From NCBI GenBank assembly GCA_018241185.1, contig JAFEEH010000001.1, forward strand, positions 1-38,197: 38,197 nucleotides of DNA, written 5' to 3'. The notes under the pieces were generated by a model. That model was not told where the DNA came from and did not search any database. It saw only the letters and a program-made list of their open reading frames with translations. Both the position numbers and the translations under genes were made by a program. Shown piece by piece: positions 25,631 through 33,196 of the stretch (positions are counted from its first letter, which is position 1; the number at the start of each line of letters is the position of its first letter). The DNA comes from Pseudomonadota bacterium. GTDB taxonomy: Bacteria > Pseudomonadota > Gammaproteobacteria > Burkholderiales > Burkholderiaceae_C.

Positions 25631-25868
25631 GAGAAAACTCAATTTTTCGCACGCAACGCACCCGAGGCGGATGCGCGCGTTGGAGGGTCAAAAAACATCA
25701 ACCATCCAACGACATGAGACAGCGGCAATGCCGTCTTGGCTTTCCTCTGCCGTTCAGACGACGCCCTGAAAGGGCGCCCCGACGGCCAGCCGATGTGCGA
25801 GAAGGGAGATGCAGGATCACGCCTGAAAAGCGCCGCCAAACAAGTTGGCGCCCTCAGGCAAGCCTATG

Positions 25869-25874
25869 ATTATG
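25869..25874 (-). promoter_or_regulatory. Candidate -10 box upstream of the helicase gene
   Basis: CATAAT (5/6) on the minus strand sits about 240 bp before the helicase ATG, near the orn stop, with no good -35. If used, it gives a leader of some 230 nt that includes a GC hairpin (GGCGCCC/GGGCGTC) around 25765-25785. Confidence 0.35.
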
Positions 25875-25894
25875 GCACGGGTCGGGGTTTTTAC

Positions 25895-26497
25895 CTAATC
25901 CTGCAGGCGCAGGAAGGCCGTGCGGTAGTGCGCCAGTTCCTCGATGGACTCGTGCACGTCGGCCAGCGCGGTGTGGGCCTGCTGTTTCTTGAAGGCGCTG
26001 TAGGCGGCGGGCTTCCAGCGCTTGGCCAGTTCCTTGAGTGTGCTGACGTCGAGGTTGCGGTAGTGGAAGAAGGCTTCCAGCTTGGGCATGTACTTGACGA
26101 GGAAGCGCCGGTCCTGGCCAATGGTGTTGCCGCACATGGGCGAACCGTTCTTGGGCACGTAGCGCGAAATGAAGTCGATCAGCTGCTGCTCGGCCATCGC
26201 CTCGTCGAGCGTGGAGGCCTTGACCTTGTCGATCAGGCCGCTGCGCCCGTGGGTGCCCTTGTTCCAGGCGTCCATGGCGTCGAGCACCGCGTCGCTCTGG
26301 TGGATGACGAGCACCGGGCCGTCGATGCGCGGCGTGAGGTCGGGGCCGGTAACAACGACGGCGATCTCGAGCAGCCGCTCCTTCTCCGGGTCCAGCCCGC
26401 TCATCTCGCAGTCGAGCCACACCAGGTTCTGGTCGCTCTTGCGCAGTTCGGGGATCGGGGCGGAGGCGTTCGGTTCGGAAGCAGAGGTCTCGGACAT
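25895..26497 (-). CDS. orn: Oligoribonuclease
   Basis: This 200-residue DEDDh 3'-5' exonuclease degrades di- to pentaribonucleotides, including pGpG from cyclic-di-GMP turnover. The four acidic residues are in [13 protein letters not shown] (D and E), [10 protein letters not shown] (D) and, with the catalytic His, [17 protein letters not shown]. It is about 20 residues longer than the E. coli enzyme because of an N-terminal extension ([20 protein letters not shown]). There is no Shine-Dalgarno; GACAAT ends 6 nt before the ATG, compatible with a leaderless mRNA. It is divergent from the M48 protease across 99 bp. Confidence 0.96.
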   Translation of the reverse strand: MSETSASEPNASAPIPELRKSDQNLVWLDCEMSGLDPEKERLLEIAVVVTGPDLTPRIDGPVLVIHQSDAVLDAMDAWNKGTHGRSGLIDKVKASTLDEAMAEQQLIDFISRYVPKNGSPMCGNTIGQDRRFLVKYMPKLEAFFHYRNLDVSTLKELAKRWKPAAYSAFKKQQAHTALADVHESIEELAHYRTAFLRLQD

Positions 26498-26503
26498 CGG
26501 GCC

Positions 26504-26509
26504 ATTGTC
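26504..26509 (-). promoter_or_regulatory. -10-like GACAAT placed for a leaderless orn transcript
   Basis: This minus-strand hexamer (4/6) ends exactly 6 nt before the orn ATG, with no ribosome site in between. Confidence 0.4.
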
Positions 26510-26563
26510 CACGAGGCCTTGCAGGCTGCGGGGCCGGCCGCTGCCGCGCCGGGAGGCCGGAAC

Positions 26564-26569
26564 TACACT
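26564..26569 (+). promoter_or_regulatory. -10-like TACACT before the M48 protease gene
   Basis: TACACT (4/6) lies 27 bp before ATG 26597. No clear -35 and no Shine-Dalgarno are seen. Confidence 0.35.
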
Positions 26570-26596
26570 TCCGCCCTTCCCCGCCGCGCCCCACGA

Positions 26597-27868
26597 ATGT
26601 CCGCCTCCCTCGCCTTCACCCTCGCTTTCTCGGCCGCGCTCGTGCTGGGCCTCGTCGTGAAGTTCTGGCTCGCCACACGCCAGGTGCGCCATGTGGCGCG
26701 GCACCGCGACCAGGTGCCCGCGGCTTTCGCGCAGACGATCAGCCTGACGGCGCACCAGAAGGCCGCCGACTACACCATCGCCAAGGCCCGCTTCGGCCTG
26801 CTCGAACTCGCCTGGGGCGCCGCGGTGCTGCTCGGCTGGACGCTGCTCGGCGGCCTCGACCTCCTGAACAAGGCCCTGCTGGCCTGGATGGGCAGCGGCA
26901 TGGGGCAACAGCTCGCCCTGCTGGTCGCCTTCAGCCTGATCGGCGGGCTGCTCGACCTGCCCTTCACGCTGTGGCAGACCTTTCGACTGGAGCAGCGCTT
27001 CGGCTTCAACAAGATGACCTGGAAGCTGTGGTTGGCCGATGCCGTGAAGGGCACGCTGCTGGGCGCGGCCATCGGCCTGCCGCTGGCCGCGCTGGTGTTG
27101 TGGCTGATGGGCCGGGCCGGCGACAGCTGGTGGCTCTGGGCCTGGGCCGCGCTCACGGCCTGGATGCTGCTGCTGCAGTTCATCCTGCCGACCTGGATCG
27201 CGCCGCTGTTCAACAAGTTCGAACCGCTCGAGGACCTGACGCTCAAGCAGCGCGTGAACGCGCTCATGGCGCGTTGCGGCTTCAAGGCCAAGGGCCTGTT
27301 CGTGATGGACGGCAGCCGCCGCAGCGCGCACGCCAACGCGTACTTCACCGGCTTCGGTGCCTCCAAGCGCGTGGTGTTCTTCGACACGCTGCTCAGGCAG
27401 CTCAGCGCGGGCGAGGTGGAGGCCGTGCTCGCCCACGAGCTGGGCCACTTCAAGCACCGCCACATCGTCAAGCGCATGGTGATGATGTTCGGGCTGAGCC
27501 TCGTGGCCTTCGCCGTGCTCGGCTGGGTGTCGCGCCACACCTGGTTCTACACCGGCCTGGGCGTGCAGCCGAACATGACGGGGCCGAACGATGCGTTGGC
27601 CCTGCTGCTCTTCATGCTGGCCGTGCCGGTGTTCACGGTGTTCGTGTCGCCCTTGCTGGCCCAGCTGTCGCGCCGCGACGAGTTCGAAGCCGACGCCTAT
27701 GCCGTCGCGCAGACCAGCGGGCAGGACCTGTCGGCCGCGCTGCTCAAGCTGTACCAGGACAACGCGTCGACGCTCACGCCCGACCCGGTGTTCGTCAAGT
27801 TCTACTACTCGCACCCCCCCGCGTCCGAACGGCTAGCCCGCATGGGCGCCAGCCCCGCGGCCGCCTGA
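26597..27868 (+). CDS. M48 family membrane zinc metalloprotease (Ste24/CAAX protease type)
   Basis: This 423-residue integral membrane protease resembles the Ste24-type M48 peptidases rather than short HtpX, because it has a long N-terminal part with several membrane helices and the conserved region [15 protein letters not shown]. The zinc site is HELGH (residues 280-284) with the third ligand Glu in [11 protein letters not shown] (near 365). The end has the usual [15 protein letters not shown]. It should cut membrane or unfolded proteins at the inner membrane. It is followed after 15 bp by the pterin dehydratase and then rsgA, so the three are probably co-transcribed. Confidence 0.93.
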   Translation: MSASLAFTLAFSAALVLGLVVKFWLATRQVRHVARHRDQVPAAFAQTISLTAHQKAADYTIAKARFGLLELAWGAAVLLGWTLLGGLDLLNKALLAWMGSGMGQQLALLVAFSLIGGLLDLPFTLWQTFRLEQRFGFNKMTWKLWLADAVKGTLLGAAIGLPLAALVLWLMGRAGDSWWLWAWAALTAWMLLLQFILPTWIAPLFNKFEPLEDLTLKQRVNALMARCGFKAKGLFVMDGSRRSAHANAYFTGFGASKRVVFFDTLLRQLSAGEVEAVLAHELGHFKHRHIVKRMVMMFGLSLVAFAVLGWVSRHTWFYTGLGVQPNMTGPNDALALLLFMLAVPVFTVFVSPLLAQLSRRDEFEADAYAVAQTSGQDLSAALLKLYQDNASTLTPDPVFVKFYYSHPPASERLARMGASPAAA

Positions 27869-27883
27869 ACGGAGAGCCATTCC

Positions 27884-28240
27884 ATGAGCCACAGCATGCT
27901 GACCATCACCGACTGGAAGTCCGCGCCGCCCCGCAAGGCGCTGGGGCCGAGCGACATCGTGAGCGGCCTCGCCCGCCTGTCGGGCTGGAAGCTCGCGGGC
28001 GACGGCGCGGATGTCGCGATCGAGAAGACCTACACCTTCGCGAACTACTTCGAAACCATCGCCTTCGTGAACGCGCTGGCCTTGATCGCCCACCGGCAGG
28101 ACCACCACCCCGACCTGTCGGTGCACTACAACCGCTGCGTGGTGCGGTTCAACACGCACGACGTCGGCGGCATCTCGGCCACCGACCTCGACTGCGCCCG
28201 GCAGGCCGACGCGCTGCTGGGCGAACCCAGCAGCGGTTGA
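27884..28240 (+). CDS. phhB: 4a-hydroxytetrahydrobiopterin dehydratase (pterin-4a-carbinolamine dehydratase)
   Basis: This 118-residue enzyme dehydrates 4a-hydroxytetrahydropterin, recycling the cofactor of aromatic amino acid hydroxylases. The family signature is clear: HRQDHHPDLSVHYNRCVVRF, followed by THDVGGISATDLDCA, with the catalytic histidines in DHHP. GGAGAG precedes ATG 27884. It lies between an M48 protease and rsgA, 15 and 7 bp away. No phenylalanine hydroxylase is in the window, so a role in moco or general pterin metabolism is also possible. Confidence 0.93.
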   Translation: MSHSMLTITDWKSAPPRKALGPSDIVSGLARLSGWKLAGDGADVAIEKTYTFANYFETIAFVNALALIAHRQDHHPDLSVHYNRCVVRFNTHDVGGISATDLDCARQADALLGEPSSG

Positions 28241-28247
28241 TCGCTTC

Positions 28248-29207
28248 ATGGCTTCGTCCAGGCAGCGGGGGCGCAACGCCGGCCCCACCCCCGGCGGCGC
28301 GACGCTGCAGGACGGCCTTGTCGTCGGCAGCCACGGCCGCCACTGCATGGTCGAGACGCCCGACGGCGAACGCCGCATCTGCCACCCGCGCGGCAAGAAG
28401 AGCCAGGCCGTGGTCGGCGACCGCGTGCAATGGCAGGCCAGCGAGGACGAAGGCACGATCGAGCGGGTGCTCGAACGGCGCAACCTCTTCTATCGGCAGG
28501 ACGAGATCCGCACCAAGTCCTTCGCGGCCAACCTCGACCAGGTGCTGATCCTCGTGGCGGCCGAGCCCGAGTTCTCGGAGCACCAGCTGGCACGTGCCCT
28601 GATCGCCGCCGAGGCCGAACGCATCCGCCCCGTGATCGCGCTGAACAAGAGCGACCTGGTCGAGCCCTTCGCGCGCGCGTGGGCGCGGCTCGCGCCCTAC
28701 CGGCACATGCACTACGGCGTGCTGCCGCTGTCGTTGACGGCCTCCGGCGAGGTCGACCGCGACGCGCTGATGCACCAACTCGCCGGCAAGACCACGCTGG
28801 TGCTCGGCCCCTCGGGTGCAGGCAAGAGCACGCTCATCAACCTGCTGGTGCCCGGCGCCACCGCGCAGACGGGAGAGATCTCGCAGGCGCTCAATTCGGG
28901 CAAGCACACGACGACGACCACCACCTGGTACTGGGTCGACGCCGAACGCCAGACCGCGCTCATCGACTCGCCGGGCTTCCAGGAGTTCGGCCTGCACCAC
29001 ATCGAGCCGATGCAGCTTGCCACCCTGATGCCCGACATCGCCGCCCATGCCGGCGAGTGCAAGTTCTACAACTGCACCCACCTGCACGAGCCGGGCTGCG
29101 GTGTGATTTCACACGTCGAATCGGCCGCCAACGCAGGCCCGATCAGCGCGACGCGCTACAAAATCTATAGCGATTTGTTTGCTGAGTTGAGTGTGTCGCG
29201 GTACTGA
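28248..29207 (+). CDS. rsgA: Ribosome small subunit-dependent GTPase A
   Basis: This 319-residue circularly permuted GTPase checks late 30S assembly. It has an N-terminal OB fold (LQDGLVVGSHGRHCMVETPD). The GTPase motifs come in permuted order: G4 NKSD (near 133), then G1 GPSGAGKST (near 187), then G2 (KHTTTTT) and G3 DSPGFQEFGL. A C-terminal zinc domain follows with CKFYNCTHLHEPGC. The last residues (RYKIYSDLFAELSVSRY) overlap a core copy of the dispersed repeat (29155-29171). It is followed 3 bp later by the 116-bp palindrome. Confidence 0.97.
   Translation: MASSRQRGRNAGPTPGGATLQDGLVVGSHGRHCMVETPDGERRICHPRGKKSQAVVGDRVQWQASEDEGTIERVLERRNLFYRQDEIRTKSFAANLDQVLILVAAEPEFSEHQLARALIAAEAERIRPVIALNKSDLVEPFARAWARLAPYRHMHYGVLPLSLTASGEVDRDALMHQLAGKTTLVLGPSGAGKSTLINLLVPGATAQTGEISQALNSGKHTTTTTTWYWVDAERQTALIDSPGFQEFGLHHIEPMQLATLMPDIAAHAGECKFYNCTHLHEPGCGVISHVESAANAGPISATRYKIYSDLFAELSVSRY
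29155..29171 (+). repeat. Core of the dispersed repeat, copy 4 (inside the rsgA 3' end)
   Basis: GCTACAAAATCTATAGC differs from the GCTAT-N7-ATAGC core at one base. The GC-rich arm is not recognisable. It is translated as part of the RsgA C terminus. Confidence 0.6.
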
Positions 29208-29210
29208 ATC

Positions 29211-29326
29211 GGACACCCGAACGCAGAGGGCGCAGAGGACTCGCAAAGGGCGCAGAAGAAAACCAACCTTTTGAAGTTCCTCTGCGCCCTCTGCGAAATC
29301 TTTGTGCCCTCTGCGTTCGGCTGTCC
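29211..29326. repeat. 116-bp imperfect palindrome between rsgA and hisC
   Basis: The arms at 29211-29258 and about 29275-29326 begin GGACA..CGAACGCAGAGGG and are roughly 85% complementary over about 48 bp, with an A/T-rich loop. Each arm itself repeats the unit CGCAGAGGGCGCAGAG. It fills the gap between two convergent genes, 3 bp after the rsgA stop and 4 bp before the hisC stop, so it may act as a bidirectional terminator. Confidence 0.85.
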
Positions 29327-29330
29327 GTAT

Positions 29331-30416
29331 TCAAGCCAGGATCTCCTGCAGCCGCTGCACCAGCAGCCCGCACTCGTCCCGCGTGCCGATGCTGATGCGC
29401 AGCCACGCGTCGATGCGCGGCTGGCGGAAGTGGCGCACCAGCACCGCCCGCGCGCGCAGCGCCGCCGCCAGCTCGCCGGCATCGCGCTGCGGGTGGCGCG
29501 CGAACACGAAGTTGGCCTGCGAGGGCAGCACCTCGAAGCCCAGGTCTTCCAGTTGCAGCACCAGGCCTTCGCGCGTGTCCATCACGTCGCGGCGGGTGCG
29601 CTCGAAATACGCCTCGTCCTCCAGCGCGCCGATGGCGCCGGCCTCGGCCAGGCGGTCGAGCGGGTAGGAGTTGAAGCTGTTCTTCACGCGGTCGAGCGCC
29701 TCCACCAGCGGCGCCTGCCCCATCGCATGGCCCACGCGCAGGCCGGCCAGCGAACGCGACTTGGACAGCGTGTGCACCACCAGCAGGTTGGGGTGGCGCG
29801 CGATCAGCGGCACGGCGCTCTCGCCGCCGAAGTCGACATACGCCTCGTCGACGAGCACCACGCGCTGCGGCGCGGCGGCCAGCAGCCGTTCGATGGCGGC
29901 GAGCGGCAGGCCGATGCCGGTGGGCGCATTCGGGTTGGCGACGACGATGCCTGCGCAGCCCTGCGCGGCGCGCGCCACCAGCGCGTCGACGTCGATGCCC
30001 AGGCCCTCGTCGACCGGCATCAGCGCGGCCTCGATGCCGTAGAGCTGCGCATACACCTTGTAGAAGCTGTAGGTGACGTCGGGGAACAGCAGGGCCTCGC
30101 CGGGCTGCTGGAAGAAGGCGAAGAAGGCGTGCGCCAGCACCTCGTCGGAGCCGTTGCCGACGAAGACTTCGCCGGCCCGCAGGCCGTGGCGGCGGGCGAT
30201 GGCCTCGCGCAGCGCGGTGGACGCCGGGTCGGGGTAGCGCTGCAGCCCCTCCTGCGCAGCGCGCGCGATGGCCTGCAGCGCGCGCGGCGAGGGTGGGTAC
30301 GGGTTCTCGTTGGTGTTGAGCTTCACCAGGCCCGGAATGCGCGGCTGCTCGCCGGGCACGTAGGGCTCGAGCGCCGCGATGCGCGGGCTCCAGAACGAAG
30401 GAGCAGAATCAATCAT
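29331..30416 (-). CDS. hisC: Histidinol-phosphate aminotransferase
   Basis: This 361-residue PLP enzyme of fold type I converts imidazole-acetol phosphate and glutamate to histidinol phosphate. Visible motifs are VKLNTNENPYPPSP, GNGSDEVL, VVANPNAPTG (PLP Asn), VLVDEAYVDF (Asp/Tyr), HTLSKSRSLAGLRVG with the PLP-binding Lys, and the C-terminal WLRISIGTRDE. The ATG at 30414-30416 directly abuts a 54-bp repeat and has no ribosome site. Both ends of the gene are bounded by repeat elements. It lies beside a CobD/CbiB-like gene rather than in a his operon, so a cobalamin-side role for this HisC-like enzyme is conceivable, though its motifs are typical HisC. Confidence 0.92.
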   Translation of the reverse strand: MIDSAPSFWSPRIAALEPYVPGEQPRIPGLVKLNTNENPYPPSPRALQAIARAAQEGLQRYPDPASTALREAIARRHGLRAGEVFVGNGSDEVLAHAFFAFFQQPGEALLFPDVTYSFYKVYAQLYGIEAALMPVDEGLGIDVDALVARAAQGCAGIVVANPNAPTGIGLPLAAIERLLAAAPQRVVLVDEAYVDFGGESAVPLIARHPNLLVVHTLSKSRSLAGLRVGHAMGQAPLVEALDRVKNSFNSYPLDRLAEAGAIGALEDEAYFERTRRDVMDTREGLVLQLEDLGFEVLPSQANFVFARHPQRDAGELAAALRARAVLVRHFRQPRIDAWLRISIGTRDECGLLVQRLQEILA

Positions 30417-30470
30417 GCTATGAATTCGATAGCTACTCGCGCCCGTCCCGCGGGCGTCGGCGGCCGATTT
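30417..30470 (-). repeat. Dispersed 54-bp repeat, copy 5 (abuts hisC start, inverted-centre form)
   Basis: The core GCTATGAATTCGATAGC (30417-30433) is followed by TCGCGCCCGTCCCGCGGGCG and then GGCCGATTT. It occupies exactly the position where the hisC ribosome site should be. Confidence 0.9.
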
Positions 30471-30483
30471 GGCTTGGAACTCA

Positions 30484-30642
30484 GAAGCTGTGAATGAATG
30501 CGGCGTGGCCGAGCGGACTGCGAAAACGCGCCCAATCAAGGCGCAAAGCGCAGCCATAGCTCGGGCTATGGCGAGCATTTGCAACGCAGAGTGGGCGTGT
30601 TTTGGCAGGGCGAGCGGGCATGACGGATTCGTTCACAGCTTC
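30484..30642. repeat. 159-bp palindromic element with 16-bp terminal inverted repeats
   Basis: The ends GAAGCTGTGAATGAAT (30484-30499) and ATTCGTTCACAGCTTC (30627-30642) match at 15 of 16 inverted positions. The interior is also largely palindromic and folds on a central CCATAGC-TCGG-GCTATGG. No transposase and no clear target duplication are seen. It ends directly at the stop codon of the CobD/CbiB-like gene. Confidence 0.85.
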
Positions 30643-31644
30643 TTAGCCCAGGAGCCGGGCCAGCGTGAGCAGGGCCAGCAGCACCATCCACATCACGACG
30701 GAGCGCCATACCAGCCCCACCACGCTGCGCAGGTGGCCCGGTTCGGGCTCGCGGCCCGGCGTGCTGCCGCTGTCGAGTACCGCCATGCCGCTGACGGGGT
30801 CGCCGGCCTGTGCATGCGGCAGCGCGTCGGGCACCGCAATGGCACGCAACTGCCCGCCGCCCAGCCGCACGTTGAGCGCGCCCGAGGTGGCCGCAAGGAT
30901 GACGCCGTCGTTCGGGTCGGGAAAGCGCCGTGCGTCGTTGCGCCAGCAGTCGATCGCCTCCTCGAAGCTGCCGACCACCGCGAAGCCCAGCGCCGTGATG
31001 CGCGCCGGCAGCCAGTCGATGGCGGCCCAGGCGCGGTCGGCGGCCTCCTGCACCCACACGCTGGCGGGCTGGATCGAGGCGTTGTTCTTGTGCGCCCAGT
31101 AGCGCGCCACGAATTCGCTCATGCGGTAGAACACCGCGCCCGCGGGGCCCAGGCCCAGGGCCGCCAGCACCGAGAACCAGGCGAGCACGCCGAACACGTG
31201 GCGGTGCGCCGCGATCACGGAGTACTCGATGACGTGCCGGACGACCTCGCTGCGCGGCAGGTCGGCCGCATCGACTCGCTGCCAGTGCGCGAGCAGCGAG
31301 CGCGCGAGCGCCTCGTCGCCCACCTCCAGCGCATCACGGATGCCGGTGAAGTGGTGGCTGAACTGGCGAAAGCCCAGCGTGACGTACAGCACCGCGACGC
31401 TCCACAGCACCGCAAAAGGCAGCGGCAGCGTGAGCAGCAGCAGCCAGTGGATGCCCAGGGCGAGCAGGCTCGGCACGCAGACCGCGAGGAGCCAGGCCAC
31501 CCAGCCGTGGTGCGGCTTGCCGGCATCGAAGTTGCGGCTGGTCCAGCGCGTCCAGGCCAGCACGGCGCCATACACGGGGTTGTGATATGCGAGCGGGCGC
31601 ACCTGCTCGATCAACAACGCGCACAGGATGGCGAAGAAGCTCAT
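30643..31644 (-). CDS. CobD/CbiB family membrane protein
   Basis: This 333-residue integral membrane protein resembles the CobD/CbiB family of adenosylcobinamide-phosphate synthases as annotated in Burkholderiales. It begins MSFFAILCALLIEQVRPLAY. It has hydrophobic segments around WVAWLLAVCVPSLLALGIHW, LPLPFAVLWSVAVLYVTLGF, VFGVLAWFSVLAALGLGPAG and SVVMWMVLLALLTLARLLG. The conserved CbiB-like stretch AIDWLPARITALGFAVVGSF is present. Whether it still makes cobinamide or is a divergent AmpE-like relative cannot be told; no other cob genes are in the window. The mRNA is probably leaderless: TATCAT ends 6 nt before the ATG. Confidence 0.82.
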   Translation of the reverse strand: MSFFAILCALLIEQVRPLAYHNPVYGAVLAWTRWTSRNFDAGKPHHGWVAWLLAVCVPSLLALGIHWLLLLTLPLPFAVLWSVAVLYVTLGFRQFSHHFTGIRDALEVGDEALARSLLAHWQRVDAADLPRSEVVRHVIEYSVIAAHRHVFGVLAWFSVLAALGLGPAGAVFYRMSEFVARYWAHKNNASIQPASVWVQEAADRAWAAIDWLPARITALGFAVVGSFEEAIDCWRNDARRFPDPNDGVILAATSGALNVRLGGGQLRAIAVPDALPHAQAGDPVSGMAVLDSGSTPGREPEPGHLRSVVGLVWRSVVMWMVLLALLTLARLLG

Positions 31645-31650
31645 CGCCGA

Positions 31651-31656
31651 ATGATA
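31651..31656 (-). promoter_or_regulatory. -10 box TATCAT for a leaderless CobD/CbiB-like transcript
   Basis: TATCAT (5/6) on the minus strand is separated from the ATG by six bases (TCGGCG). No ribosome site can fit. Confidence 0.55.
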
Positions 31657-31704
31657 AGACGGGGCGCCAGAGCCACAGGACGGCGGCGCGCACGCGCGAC
31701 GCCG

Positions 31705-32418
31705 TCAGTCGGCGATGAGGAAGCGGTAGAGGTTGCGCAGCATGCCGGCCGTGGCGCCCCACACGAAGCGCTCGTGCGGGCCATCCTGGTAGGGCATCGA
31801 GAACCAGTGCCGTGCCGACGGTCCGCCCGGGTCCATCTGGTGCCGGCGGTGGTGGGCCGGGTCCATCAGGAAGGCCAGCGGCACCTCGAAGACGTCGGCC
31901 ACCTCGGCCGGGTTGGGCACCAGATCGAAGCCCGGTTCCACCAGCGCCACCACCGGCGTCACGATGAAGGAGGTCACCGTGGTGTAGGTGGGCAGTTGCC
32001 CGAGCACCTCGATGAAGCGCGCCGACAGGCCCACCTCTTCCCAGGCCTCGCGCAAGGCTGCGGCGGCGATGTTCGCGTCGTCCGGGTCGACCCGGCCGCC
32101 GGGAAAGGCGATCTGCCCCGAATGGGTGGACATGCGCGTGGCGCGTTCGGTGAGCAGCACCATCGGCTCGTCGCGCTGCACGATGGGCACCAGCACCGCG
32201 GCCTGTGCCGGCGCGCGCTCGGTCATGCGCGGCTCGCGGCGCAGCTCGGGCGTCCACACCGGCGGCGAGGCGAAGCGGCGGCGCAGGGCTTGCGCGCTCA
32301 GGCGGTCGACCGGCACCGCGGGCAGGTCGCTGTCGACCGCACTCACCGGCACGGCGCGCGGGTCGGTGATCGGCACCATCTGAGGCACGACGTTGATCAC
32401 TTCGGGGGCGGCGTGCAT
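31705..32418 (-). CDS. NUDIX hydrolase, CoA pyrophosphatase (NudL-like)
   Basis: This 237-residue protein has an N-terminal variable region followed by a NUDIX domain of the NudL (UPF0035) type: VLLTERATRMSTHSGQIAFP, the NUDIX box GGRVDPDD...ALREAWEEVGL, and VTPVVALVEP. Relatives cleave CoA to 4'-phosphopantetheine and 3',5'-ADP. Glutamates of the metal-binding REAWEE helix are intact. ATG 32418 is my start; in-frame starts upstream (to 32550) would add a Pro/Ser-rich extension. It precedes the CobD/CbiB-like gene on the same strand but that gene has its own promoter. Confidence 0.88.
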   Translation of the reverse strand: MHAAPEVINVVPQMVPITDPRAVPVSAVDSDLPAVPVDRLSAQALRRRFASPPVWTPELRREPRMTERAPAQAAVLVPIVQRDEPMVLLTERATRMSTHSGQIAFPGGRVDPDDANIAAAALREAWEEVGLSARFIEVLGQLPTYTTVTSFIVTPVVALVEPGFDLVPNPAEVADVFEVPLAFLMDPAHHRRHQMDPGGPSARHWFSMPYQDGPHERFVWGATAGMLRNLYRFLIAD

Positions 32419-32565
32419 GGCGGGCTCGGAGGACGGGGAATCGGTCAAGGGCGTGGAAGGTTCTTCAAGATAACGAACGAGCGGGCCGGGCGTGCACCGC
32501 GGCGACGATGCCGGGATGCCATAAGTCACAAAAGTGAACTGGAGCCGCAAGGATGTGGCGGAAAA

Positions 32566-32592
32566 GCAAAAAGCCGCCCGGTCGGGCGGCTT
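32566..32592 (-). terminator. Rho-independent terminator of the rpsP-rplS cluster
   Basis: On the minus strand AGCCGCCCG-AC-CGGGCGGCT is followed by TTTTTGCTTTT. It lies about 45 bp past the rplS stop. Confidence 0.93.
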
Positions 32593-32634
32593 CTTCTCGG
32601 CGCCGGATGCCTTGCAGCACCTCGGCAGCAGGCC

Positions 32635-33018
32635 TTACTGGGCTGCTGCGGTGGCGGCCGACTTGCCCGGCAGCTTTTCCTTGATGCGTGCCGAACGGCC
32701 GCTGCGCTCGCGCAGGTAGTACAGCTTGGCGCGGCGCACGTCGCCGCGGCGCTTGACTTCGATGCCGGCGATCAGCGGGCTGTAGGTCTGGAAGGTCCGC
32801 TCCACGCCTTCGCCGCTGGAGATCTTGCGCACGGTGAAGCCGCTGTTCAGGCCACGGTTGCGCTTGGCGATCACGACACCTTCGTAGGCCTGCACGCGCT
32901 TGCGGGTGCCTTCGACGACGTTGACGCTGACGATCACGGTGTCGCCAGGGGCGAACTCGGGGATCTTCTTGCCCAGGCGGGCGATTTCCTCTTGCTCGAG
33001 GGTCTGGATGAGGTTCAT
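32635..33018 (-). CDS. rplS: 50S ribosomal protein L19
   Basis: This 127-residue ribosomal protein lies at the 30S-50S interface. It is recognised by [60 protein letters not shown], and [18 protein letters not shown] short Ala-rich tail (KSAATAAAQ) is extra. AGGAAACC precedes the ATG. It is the last gene of the rpsP-rimM-trmD-rplS order but is separated from trmD by a 151-bp leader with its own promoter. Confidence 0.98.
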   Translation of the reverse strand: MNLIQTLEQEEIARLGKKIPEFAPGDTVIVSVNVVEGTRKRVQAYEGVVIAKRNRGLNSGFTVRKISSGEGVERTFQTYSPLIAGIEVKRRGDVRRAKLYYLRERSGRSARIKEKLPGKSAATAAAQ

Positions 33019-33168
33019 GGTTTCCTGCGATGGATCGTGCCCGCGCTACACAGAAGGCGGCGCCCGTCTCGATGAATGATCGAAGGGGGCACGGCAGTCG
33101 TCTGGAGAGGGTCCGGACGGCAAGCCAGTCGTAGGCCGCGGCCGGGCAGAGGATCGGAAAAGCCCTCG

Positions 33169-33196
33169 ATTATAGCTTTTTTGCGAGCGCTGTCTC
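33169..33196 (-). promoter_or_regulatory. Internal promoter for rplS overlapping the trmD stop
   Basis: On the minus strand GAGACA (33191-33196, 4/6) and a perfect TATAAT (33169-33174) are 16 bp apart. The -10 box overlaps the TAA stop of trmD (33170-33172). It gives rplS a separate transcript with a leader of about 145 nt. Confidence 0.7.

Noticed and set aside
23798-25717. 639-codon plus-strand open frame opposite the DEAD-box helicase
   Set aside because: It is an antisense shadow; the helicase motifs and terminator fix the true strand.
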